A DNA stretch of 64,000 bases from Salegentibacter lacus (GTDB taxonomy: Bacteria; Bacteroidota; Bacteroidia; Flavobacteriales; Flavobacteriaceae). The notes below the pieces were generated by a model, which had not been told where the DNA came from, searched no databases, and saw only the letters and a program-made list of their open reading frames with translations. A program made the translations under genes and the position numbers. Within the stretch, counting starts at the first letter, position 1, and each line of letters starts with the position of its first letter. The DNA lies in NCBI RefSeq assembly GCF_020164555.1, contig NZ_JAIQZB010000006.1, positions 124,001-188,000 on the forward strand, given 5' to 3'. This document shows positions 9,368 through 18,400 of the stretch, piece after piece.

Positions 9368-10327
9368 CTACTTATAAGCTTTTCTAATCCTTAATAAAAT
9401 TTGAGAAATTAAAGCCAATATGGGTAACTCTAGCAAAGGCCCTATTACCAATGAGAGGGAAACTAATGGATCATTTGGGAAAGCTGTCAGGGCAATAGCC
9501 AGCGCAATAGGTGAGTTTCTTGCAAGAGTGGTTAAGCTCAGGCTTGCAGAATCCTTATAATTAAATTTTAATAGTAAGCTGGCAAAACGACCTACCAGAA
9601 AATTAATCAGAAAGAACAGAAGGATTGGAATCAGAAGAATATAAAGTACGCTAAGGTTATTGGTTAAATATTCTCCCTGCGATGCAAACATAGCTACGAT
9701 GGCCAAAGCCAAAAAAATGATTTGTGCAGATTCAAAAAAAGAGTGGACCTTCTTTTGCATCAATTCTGTTTTTCTACTTTTAGCATTCCAATATTTTATA
9801 AGCTGTGCAATTAAAAATGGAACCAGAATCACCAAGAGAATACTTTCCCATAAAATTGAGGTATCTAGGGAACCTGATTTCCCGAAAAACAATAGCAGAT
9901 AAACCGGAAGAAGAATTAATTGTAAAATAAGATTTACCGGCAATACAGCTGTTGCCAATGAAGTATTTCCTTTGGCAATTCCAGTAAAGATCAGATACCA
10001 GTCGGTGCAGGGTGTTACCATTAACATTACAAAACCTATCCATAAACTCAAATGATCCTGTAAAAGGAGTAATCCCAGCAGGTAGGCAAAGATTGGCGTC
10101 CAGATAAAATTGATTATAAGATTTGCCGATATGAATTTAAGATTGGAAAAACTGGATAGCAGGTTTTTTAAGGGAATATTCAAAAACAAACCAAAAAGCA
10201 TTACCATTAGGAATGGGATGATTAGGTATTCTGAAAAACTTTTAATAACTGAAATTTGCCCCAGAAGTAAACCCAGACCAATTGCTACTGCAATTATTAG
10301 AGTATGATATTTGTTTAATCTATTCAA
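9368..10327 (-). CDS. Bile-acid:Na+ symporter/ACR3-like transporter, possible arsenite or metalloid efflux
   Basis: About 320 residues with 9-10 hydrophobic segments and the [17 protein letters not shown] motif of the SBF/ACR3 superfamily. The family includes ACR3 arsenite exporters, but the ACR3 conserved Cys in the fourth helix is only tentatively matched by the Cys in TPCTDW, so the substrate is uncertain. Start choice: an in-frame ATG exists only at 10417, overlapping the upstream gene by 82 bases. A TTG at 10327, just after that gene's stop, matches the family N-terminus better and is preferred. It is the last gene of the metal-efflux operon. Confidence 0.8.
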   Translation of the reverse strand: MNRLNKYHTLIIAVAIGLGLLLGQISVIKSFSEYLIIPFLMVMLFGLFLNIPLKNLLSSFSNLKFISANLIINFIWTPIFAYLLGLLLLQDHLSLWIGFVMLMVTPCTDWYLIFTGIAKGNTSLATAVLPVNLILQLILLPVYLLLFFGKSGSLDTSILWESILLVILVPFLIAQLIKYWNAKSRKTELMQKKVHSFFESAQIIFLALAIVAMFASQGEYLTNNLSVLYILLIPILLFFLINFLVGRFASLLLKFNYKDSASLSLTTLARNSPIALAIALTAFPNDPLVSLSLVIGPLLELPILALISQILLRIRKAYK

Positions 10328-10335
10328 AATGGTTT

Positions 10336-11127
10336 TTATTTCGCCAATTTTAAAATTTTTATTGCTCCCCGCATTACAAAAGTGAAGACAATGGCTCCTA
10401 TAATCAAATCTGGCCATTTACTACCTAAGAAATAGACCAGGGCACCCGCCAGGATAACGCCACCGTTCACTATTATATCATTAGAGGTAAATATAGCACT
10501 GGCCTGCATGTGGGCTTCCTTGCTTTTTGCCTTATTTATAAGCCATAAGGAGATTAGGTTACCGACTAAAGCGAAAAAGGAAACTATAATCATCCATTGA
10601 AACAAAGGCGTTTCACTACTAGTAAAGAACCTGCGTATGATTTCTATAAATCCAAGGCCGGCCAAACCCATTTGAAAATATCCACTGAATTTTGCAACTC
10701 TTTTTTTTCTTGCAACAGCACCTCCAACTGCAAATAAGCTTAGTGCATAAACAATGGAATCTGCCAACATATCGAGAGAATCTGCAATAAGCCCCATAGA
10801 AGAGGATATCCATCCGGTAGTCATTTCAATAAGAAAAAAACCGAAATTAATTCCCAACACCCACCAAAGAATATTCTTTTGTTTAGCTTGGTCTTCTATA
10901 ACCGGGGTTTCAGCCTCTACCGTATCTAATAGCTTCTCATTGAGTTTTAATTCTGAAAGAGAGGAGTGGATTTCCTCTACTGCGTCTGAATGATATACTT
11001 CGAGTTTTCTGTTTGGAATATCAAAATCCAGGTATGCTATCTGATCGTAAGACTCTAATTTCATACGGATCATCTGCTCCTCTGAAGGACAATCCATTTG
11101 ACTGATTATGAAAGTACTTTTTTTCAT
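10336..11127 (-). CDS. HMA-like domain fused to a cation diffusion facilitator without the cytoplasmic tail
   Basis: 263 residues. Residues ~1-70 resemble a heavy-metal-associated ferredoxin fold (FIISQMDCPSEEQMI) in which only one of the two usual Cys remains. Residues ~85-263 form six spans of a CDF transporter with SLDMLADSIVYALSLFAVG in helix 2 and SNDIIVNGGVILAG in helix 5, the usual metal-site helices. The C-terminal cytoplasmic CDF domain is missing. Likely exports Zn2+, Cd2+ or Co2+ from the cytoplasm. Its ATG overlaps the ATPase stop by four bases (ATGA), so the two are translationally coupled. Confidence 0.85.
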   Translation of the reverse strand: MKKSTFIISQMDCPSEEQMIRMKLESYDQIAYLDFDIPNRKLEVYHSDAVEEIHSSLSELKLNEKLLDTVEAETPVIEDQAKQKNILWWVLGINFGFFLIEMTTGWISSSMGLIADSLDMLADSIVYALSLFAVGGAVARKKRVAKFSGYFQMGLAGLGFIEIIRRFFTSSETPLFQWMIIVSFFALVGNLISLWLINKAKSKEAHMQASAIFTSNDIIVNGGVILAGALVYFLGSKWPDLIIGAIVFTFVMRGAIKILKLAK

Positions 11128-13673
11128 TTCTTATAAGCTAATAGTCTTAAAGCATTGAAAACAACTAAAAGTGTAGAACCTTCGTGAATAACTACGGCCA
11201 CTCCGATATTGGCAAAACCGAAAATAGTTGCAGGGATTAGCAAAGCTACAATTCCAAGGCTTACCCAAAGGTTTTGTTTAATAATAGCCTTGGCTTTTCT
11301 ACTTAGGCCAATAGCAAATGGGAGGGTTTCCAACTTATCTGCCATAAGAGCAATATCGGCTGTTTCCAGAGCTACATCACTTCCTGCCGCTCCCATAGCG
11401 ATTCCCACTGTACTGTTAGCCATTGCCGGAGCATCGTTTACTCCATCTCCAACCATTGCCACTTTGGATTCCTTCTCTTTTAATTTTTTAATTGCCTCCA
11501 CCTTTTCTTCGGGCAATAGGCTTCCCCAGGCATCGGTAAGGCCTATTTCCTTAGCGACAGCATCAGCAACTTTCTGATTATCTCCCGTAAGCATAATCAT
11601 TCGCTTGATTCCTATTTTCTTTAATTCTGAAAGGGTCGCTTTAGCAGCTTCGCGTGGGGTATCCATCAGGGCTATTATCCCAATATATTCCTCATTTTTC
11701 CGAAGGAGCATCGTAGTATTTCCACCTCCTTCAAGGTCCCGGACTTTTTCAACTATTTCTTCTGAAGGTTTCATATCATTAAGGCCTTCGTATAAATCCA
11801 GGTTACCAATATAAATTGTATCACCCTCCAATGAGGCTTTAATACCTTTTCCCAGAACAGCTTCCAGATTAAAAGCCTCTGGTATTTCAGATCCTTCCAG
11901 CATCTTTTTACCATCACGAACTACAGCTTTCGCCAGGGGATGCTCGCTAAGATTTTCAACTGCAACCGCGATTTTAAGCAAAGCTTCTTCTTGGATATCT
12001 CCCAAAGGAACAACCTGGGTAAGTTTGGGTTTTCCTTCGGTTAAGGTCCCGGTTTTATCAAAAGCCAGGGCGGTAATCACTCCTAAATCTTCCAGGGGGC
12101 GGCCTCCTTTAATAAGCACCCCACTTTTTGCTGCCCGTGCTACTCCACTCAATACCGCACTGGGCGTAGAAATAGCCAATGCACAGGGACTGGCAGCAAC
12201 AAGTACGGCCATTGCCCTATAAAAACTAGCGCTAAAGGGTTCATCTATCACCAAAAAGGCGAAAAGCAATGTTACTACTAAAATAAGCACCGAAGGCACA
12301 AAATACCTTTCAAATTTATCGGTAAGTAATTGCGTTGGAGATTTTTGAGTCTGTGCTTCGTTAACCAGTTTAACCAACCTGGATAAGGTAGAATCCCTGG
12401 CTTCTTTAATGACTTTTATTTCCATGGTGTTGTTCCCATTAATGGTTCCGGAGAACACCCGGTTTTCAGCTTTTATATCATCAACTTTTGAATAGTCTTT
12501 GGCAGTATCTTCTACAGGTACTTTATCTACGGGAACACTTTCCCCTGTAATTGGCGCTTGATTTACGCTGCTTTCCCCTTTGACCACGACTCCATCTGCA
12601 GAGATTTTACTATTAGGCCTAACTACAATCGTATCTCCAATACTTAGTTTTTCTATTCCTACTTCCTCAGTTAGCCCGTCTTTTTTCAATAAAGCGGTTT
12701 TAGGAGCCAGATCTGATAATGCCGCTATAGATTTACGGGCTTTGTTCATTGCATAATGTTCCAGCGCGTGTCCCAGGCTAAACAAAAATAACAACAAAGC
12801 ACCTTCAGCCCATTCGCCTAAAATAGCAGCCCCAATTGCAGCAACCAGCATTAAAAAGTCGATTTCAAAACCTCCTTTTGCAACCGTTTCGATGGCTTCC
12901 TTGGCAGTAAAGTACCCTCCAAAAAAATACGCCCCTATATACAGAGCCAGGCTAACCCATTCTGGTATAGATTCTACAAAGGAAAGCCCAAATCCTATAC
13001 CCAGAAGTGCACCGGAGATAATTGCAAAAATAAGTTCGGTATTTTTTCCCAAAATACCTCCGTGCTCATGAGCATGTTCTTCCCCGCCAGCATAACTTTC
13101 ACTGTCTTTAGCGTGTTTATCTTTTTCTGAAAATTGCTGTTTGCTTTCTTTTTGCTCTAAATTTTCACTGGATTTAGCTGGTTTATTTAAACCACCTTCA
13201 TTGGTAGAACTTTCTTCAATCTCCAAATCTTCCTTCTCCAGTTTTTTCGCGATGAAATCAAAATTAGTTTCATTTTTATCAAATTCCAACCGAACCATTC
13301 CTGCGGCAGTCACCGAAGCTTCCAAAACACCTTCAATATCTAAAAGCTTGTTTTCTATTTGGCGAGCGTGACGCGTATGCCTAATACCACTAAGCTTTAT
13401 AAGTAAATGGCCATACTTTTTAGTGATTTCAGCCCCAGCTCGTTCAGCTATGCTTTGAATCCTATCTATAGAAATTTTATCAGGATCATAGTGAAAACAT
13501 AGTTGAGGAGCGCCATTTGCCTCTTCATCGGCAACATGAACCCTTTCAAGACCATCTTTAGCTTCCAGTGCCTTAATAAGCCTTTCTACACATGTGTCTT
13601 TTTCGCTTGCTACCTGAGGCAGGAGTACCGGAATTTTAATTTGGATTTTTTTCATAATAAATAATTTTTTCAA
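11124..13673 (-). CDS. P1B-type heavy-metal ATPase, SPC motif (Co/Zn/Cd group)
   Basis: 849 residues. An N-terminal region of ~150 residues shows two HMA-like folds without classic CxxC. A charged linker then carries a His cluster (EEHAHEHGG), followed by the P1B core. Motifs seen: TGES actuator loop, SPCALAIS in the transmembrane metal site, DKTGTLT phosphorylation site, SEHPLAKAV (P1B His-Pro) and MVGDGVNDAPA. The SPC in place of CPC places it nearer the P1B-4 group (CzcP/CoaT type) than ZntA. ATG at 13673 is the longest start; ATG at 13655 (MKKIQIKIPV) is equally plausible. It is co-transcribed with the Fur-like gene upstream and the CDF gene downstream. Confidence 0.94.
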   Translation of the reverse strand: MKKLFIMKKIQIKIPVLLPQVASEKDTCVERLIKALEAKDGLERVHVADEEANGAPQLCFHYDPDKISIDRIQSIAERAGAEITKKYGHLLIKLSGIRHTRHARQIENKLLDIEGVLEASVTAAGMVRLEFDKNETNFDFIAKKLEKEDLEIEESSTNEGGLNKPAKSSENLEQKESKQQFSEKDKHAKDSESYAGGEEHAHEHGGILGKNTELIFAIISGALLGIGFGLSFVESIPEWVSLALYIGAYFFGGYFTAKEAIETVAKGGFEIDFLMLVAAIGAAILGEWAEGALLLFLFSLGHALEHYAMNKARKSIAALSDLAPKTALLKKDGLTEEVGIEKLSIGDTIVVRPNSKISADGVVVKGESSVNQAPITGESVPVDKVPVEDTAKDYSKVDDIKAENRVFSGTINGNNTMEIKVIKEARDSTLSRLVKLVNEAQTQKSPTQLLTDKFERYFVPSVLILVVTLLFAFLVIDEPFSASFYRAMAVLVAASPCALAISTPSAVLSGVARAAKSGVLIKGGRPLEDLGVITALAFDKTGTLTEGKPKLTQVVPLGDIQEEALLKIAVAVENLSEHPLAKAVVRDGKKMLEGSEIPEAFNLEAVLGKGIKASLEGDTIYIGNLDLYEGLNDMKPSEEIVEKVRDLEGGGNTTMLLRKNEEYIGIIALMDTPREAAKATLSELKKIGIKRMIMLTGDNQKVADAVAKEIGLTDAWGSLLPEEKVEAIKKLKEKESKVAMVGDGVNDAPAMANSTVGIAMGAAGSDVALETADIALMADKLETLPFAIGLSRKAKAIIKQNLWVSLGIVALLIPATIFGFANIGVAVVIHEGSTLLVVFNALRLLAYKK

Positions 13674-13713
13674 CTCGGAATGATTGGTTACTAGATCCTA
13701 TTTACATTCGCAA

Positions 13714-14127
13714 TCAGGCATTACATTTCTCGCATATTCCTTTAACTACCAGGTTAACATTTTCCGCCAAATAACCTTCCGGTAAATTGATATGCGGAAT
13801 TTTATGGTCAGTTAAACATATAGTTTCATCGCAATTGTTACAATGAAAATGAATATGCAGATCTTGCTCTACTTCACAGTTGCAACCGGTTTCACAGAGC
13901 GCATACTTGGGTACTCCAGTTCCATCATCTATCTGGTGAACAATACCCTTTTCTTCAAAAGTTCTTATCGTTCGGGATAAGGTGGCACGATCAGATTTTA
14001 CAAATGCATTTTCAATTTCGGTAAGAGCTATTGCTCTATTCTTTTTGGCCATAAACTTATAGATTAGGATACGCATTGCCGTAGGCCTAACCTCATGAGC
14101 CAATAAAGTTTTTTCTATTTCAGTCAT
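13714..14127 (-). CDS. Fur-family metal-responsive repressor
   Basis: 137 residues, typical Fur/Zur length. The N-terminal winged helix includes RATLSRTIRTFEEKGIVHQ. The C-terminal dimer domain holds HIHFHCNNC and a final GICEKC, the two CxxC pairs of the structural zinc site, plus an extra Cys-rich loop (CETGCNCE). It sits inside the efflux operon, 40 bases upstream of the ATPase and 84 downstream of CzcB, and likely controls it in response to Zn or a related metal. The metal specificity is inferred from context. Confidence 0.92.
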   Translation of the reverse strand: MTEIEKTLLAHEVRPTAMRILIYKFMAKKNRAIALTEIENAFVKSDRATLSRTIRTFEEKGIVHQIDDGTGVPKYALCETGCNCEVEQDLHIHFHCNNCDETICLTDHKIPHINLPEGYLAENVNLVVKGICEKCNA

Positions 14128-14211
14128 TTTATAATTTTTTTAGGTGTGGAAGTACCTTTAAATATCATCCAGTCCTTTTTTGTTTTTATAGATTCTTTGA
14201 ACACTTTCATT

Positions 14212-15426
14212 TTAATGTCCGTGCGAGGCCTGGCTTTTTTGCATTTCTGAGATCAAATAATAAGCATTGTTATAAGCAATCAAGGTACCTTTGGGTAGAG
14301 GCTCAAGAAGGTTAATTTCTACCCAGCCATCTTCGGTAATTCCTATTCTAACTTCAACAGTTTTAAATTCCCATGCTGTTTTACCATTTTTATCTGTTTT
14401 TTGAGCTGTAAAAATGTATGGATTTCCCTCTTCTTCTATAACCGCTTCTTCGGGTAAAGCCAAAACGGCCTCTTCTCCCGTTCGGATTTCACCTTTGATA
14501 TACATTCCTGGAATCAGCTTTTCATCTTTATTTTCGATTTCAGCATGAATATGAATAGCCTTAGGATTTTGTTCAAATTTCTTACCTACTGAATATATTT
14601 CACCTATTAAATTACTGCCTGGTACCGATTCCAGTGTAAAAGAAATTTTCTGTCCTATTTTTACTTTATGGACATCTTTTTCGAAAACCATTAAATCTGC
14701 ATGAACATGTTCATTATCTATCACCAAAAACATACTTGTTTGAGGTTCTACGAATTGTCCCATCTGAACTAGAACTTTTTCTATATAACCATCGATAGGA
14801 CTTACCACCGGTATATACTCATAAAGTTCTCCATTTCTAACCCGGGAAGCATTCAAATTTAACTGGCGCAACTGAGATTCAAAAGCACGGACTTCGCCTT
14901 TTACGGACTGATAATCTGATTGCGTTTGTTGAAATGTCTTTCCAGAGCCTACTTGTGCTTCATATAAGCGTTTTTGTCTATCAAATTCTTTTTCCAGAAA
15001 CTGCATCCGGCTATAAGCACTAATATAGTCTGATTGGATCTTCGTTAAATTAGGATGAGAAAGGTACGCAAGGGTTTGGCCTTTTTTAACCTTATCTCCT
15101 TCAATAACTTTAATGGAAGTAACATTACCTCCTAATATTGCTGTAACAGTTGCTTCGTACTGTGGTGGCACTTCCAATTGCCCATTCGCCTCCACGGTTC
15201 CCGAAAGGGCATTTTTAGTTAAAGTATCTAACTTTATTCCCAAACTATTAAATTTTAGATCTGACAGATGTAGCCTGCGCATTCCTCCTTCTTCAACTTT
15301 TGGAGTTTCAGTTTCCGGAGAATTATTATCTCCGGCATCAGAATTTTCTTTACATCCAACTACCAGTGTAAGGGCGAATGCAAAAATTAATATATTTATC
15401 GTTCTTATTTTCATATCGTATTTCAT
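14212..15426 (-). CDS. czcB: RND efflux periplasmic adaptor, CzcB-like lipoprotein
   Basis: 404 residues. A signal peptide ends in LTLVVGC with the lipobox Cys at residue 25, predicting a lipid-anchored periplasmic protein. The middle has the split lipoyl/hairpin architecture of membrane-fusion proteins (ILGGNVTSIKVIEGDKVKKGQ and SPIDGYIEKVLVQMGQFVE around a coiled-coil hairpin). The C-terminal beta-barrel and membrane-proximal domains follow. It bridges the CzcA pump and the outer-membrane channel. It begins 9 bases after the CzcA-CzcC stop on the same strand. ATG at 15414 (MKIRTINIL) is an alternative start. Confidence 0.94.
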   Translation of the reverse strand: MKYDMKIRTINILIFAFALTLVVGCKENSDAGDNNSPETETPKVEEGGMRRLHLSDLKFNSLGIKLDTLTKNALSGTVEANGQLEVPPQYEATVTAILGGNVTSIKVIEGDKVKKGQTLAYLSHPNLTKIQSDYISAYSRMQFLEKEFDRQKRLYEAQVGSGKTFQQTQSDYQSVKGEVRAFESQLRQLNLNASRVRNGELYEYIPVVSPIDGYIEKVLVQMGQFVEPQTSMFLVIDNEHVHADLMVFEKDVHKVKIGQKISFTLESVPGSNLIGEIYSVGKKFEQNPKAIHIHAEIENKDEKLIPGMYIKGEIRTGEEAVLALPEEAVIEEEGNPYIFTAQKTDKNGKTAWEFKTVEVRIGITEDGWVEINLLEPLPKGTLIAYNNAYYLISEMQKSQASHGH

Positions 15427-15435
15427 CGTAATATC

Positions 15436-18400
15436 TTAATTTTCAAGGTAATATTCTAGTTGGTGTCGGCTATCGAGATATTTGTAGTAAGCTTCCCACG
15501 CATCTACTTCTATACGAATAGCATCCCTTATATTTTGCAGAAAGCTTACATAATCAATGGCACCCTCCTTAAAGGCAAATACCGAACCTGCTTGTTGTTC
15601 TCTGGCCAGGGGAAGCGCTTCATTTCTGTAATAATTCCAGGAATTTCTCCATTTGATGAATTCTTCCCGCGTTGTTTTATATGCTGTTTCCAATTCAAGT
15701 TTATCCTGATTTAGATTCTGCTCGGCAATCTTCCGGTTTATTTTTGCTTCTTGTGTACGGCCTAACTCAGGTCCAAAAAATAGGGGGATTTGAATACCTA
15801 CCTGATATTGAAAGAAACCAGATTGACCGTTTATTTCCTGGATGGCATACTGTCCCTGGAGTTTCGGTAAGAATTCAGATTTTCTTTCGCTCCCAACAGC
15901 TTCCGCAACAGCTACCCTTTGTTCAGAAACCTGAAGCTCTGGATGATTTTCAAGAGTTTCTACCAGAAAATTTAAGGGCTTATTCAAGGCTTCTACTGGT
16001 AAATCGGGCACATCATAAAGCGTATCGCTAACAAACCATAGATTTAATCGTTGTAAAGCTTTCAGGTAGTTTCTATAAGATTGCTCTAATTGAATTTTCA
16101 CCTCGTTTCCCTGATTGGAGGTAGCCAGATATTCCAGTTTAGAAGTAGCTTCAGTTTCATACCTTATTCTTGCAGCCCTTTCGATGTCTTCGAAAATAGA
16201 ATCCATCTTTTTATAAACCTGATAAGTCTTTTTGCTGGTATACACCGAAGCCCAGGCCCTGCTTACTTCACGCTTAATTCCAATGGTGGTTAGATCTAAT
16301 GCATTTTCTGCAAGAGCCATTCTTTCTTTCTGTAGTTTTAATCGGGGAACAATTCCAAAGATATCAATCCCTTGTTGTTGTACCCCGATTTGGGTATAAA
16401 CACCATCAGAATCATTTCCCACTTCTTCCTTCCCTGTGAAAATTTGGGTATTGCCAAAATCATAAGCTGTTTTACGCAATACCTCCTCCTTTTCAATTGC
16501 CAGTTGGGCGGCCTTTAGTTGGGGATAGTTTTGGACTGCCATCTCCTGGGCTTTTTCCAGGCTTATGACTTGCAGACTATCCTTCAAAACCTCCTGGGAT
16601 GGCTCAGGATCAACTTGTCCCATTGTAGTGAAAGATCCTCCCAGGATACAGCCTAAAACTAAAATTGTGGGTAAAGATCCTGAACTGAAAGCATTAAGTC
16701 TATTTTGATCTTTCATCTCCCTCTTTCTTTCAACCAAAGTATAGAGCACTGGTAGCACCACTAATGTAAGTAGTGTTGCGGTAAGCATACCACCAATTAC
16801 TACCGTGGCCAATGGTTGTTGTACTTCGGCACCAGCCGAGGTGGAAAAGGCCATTGGTAAAAAGCCGAAAATATCTGTTGTTGCTGTTAACATAATTGGT
16901 CTTATTCGTTCTTTAGTTCCTGTAAAAATTCTGTCTTTTATGCTGATTACCCCTTCTTGTTTCAGGGAATTAAACCTGTTCACCAGTACTAGTCCATTTA
17001 AAACGGCTACCCCAAACAAAACAATAAAGCCAACACCTGCTGAAATACTAAAAGGCATTCCTCTGAGCCAAAGGGCGAAAACACCGCCAATGGCTGCCAG
17101 TGGGATTGCCATATATATCATTATAGATTGTGAAAAGGATTTTAGCGCAAAATAGAGTAGAACGAAAATTAAGAACAGCGCTATTGGAACAACGATTACT
17201 AATTTATCTTTTGCACTTTGAAGATTTTCAAATTCTCCTCCATAGGAAATATAATAGCCTGCAGGTAATTCTAATTGTTCATCCAGCTTTTGTTGAATAT
17301 CATTGACTACGGACTCTACATCCCTTCCACGGGCATTTACACCAACATAGGTTCTTCTATAGGTATCATCCCGAGAAATCTGCATTGGTCCTGAAACGTA
17401 CTCGATATTTGCCACCTCTTTTATTGGAACCTGCGTTCCATCTGGAAGGTCTATATACAATCCGCGTAAATCGTCTATATTCCTTCGGTGAGCTTCATCA
17501 AATCTTACCACCAAATCAAAGCGCTTTTCCCCTTCAAAAATCACCCCGGCAGTTCCCCCGGCAAAAGCTGTGCTTATATATTCATTGACTTTTTGTATAT
17601 CCAGTCCATATTGAGCTATTTTATCGCGATTAAACTGAACCGTCATTTGGGGCAAGCCTGATGTTCTTTCTGGGCTTACATCTCCTGCTCCCGGAACCGT
17701 TTGGATAATCGCTGCCATTTCCTGGACTTTCTCTGACAACACATCCAGGTCTTCCCCGTATAATTTTACGGCAATATCTTCCCTAACACCTTCCAATAGT
17801 TCATTAAATCGCAATTCTACCGGCTGGGTGAACACCAAATTGACTCCGGTCAGATTTTCATTAAGTTTTAGCTTAATCTTTTCAATTAATGCCTCCTTGG
17901 TTTCAGCGGTAGTCCATTTGTCCTTATCCTTTTCCAGGATAAGGTACATATCGGCGATATCCATAGGCATAGGATCGGTAGGAATATCGGCTACCCCAAT
18001 CCTGGCAGTTACGGTTTTGATTTCGGGGAAATTCTCTAAAAGCAAATTCTCTATTCTTTTAGATACTTCAATAGATTCCGTCAAAGAACTACCCGGCCTA
18101 ATTAATGCCTGCATGGCAATATCTCCCTCATCGAGTTGAGGAACAAATTCCCCTCCCATTCTGGAAAAAAGGAAACCGGCAACAATAAGCAAAACAACCG
18201 CTGAGGCTATTACGATCAGTTTAAGCCTTAATGCGCCTTTTAGTAAAGGCAAATACACTTTCTGAATTCCGCCTATAATTTTATCACTTACTTTTTCCAG
18301 CCAACGCTCAAATTTCCCAAACCAATTGTCTTTTTTCCGAACAGGTCTCATCATTAATGCAGCCATCATTGGAACATAAGTAAGGCATAAGAAAATGGCA

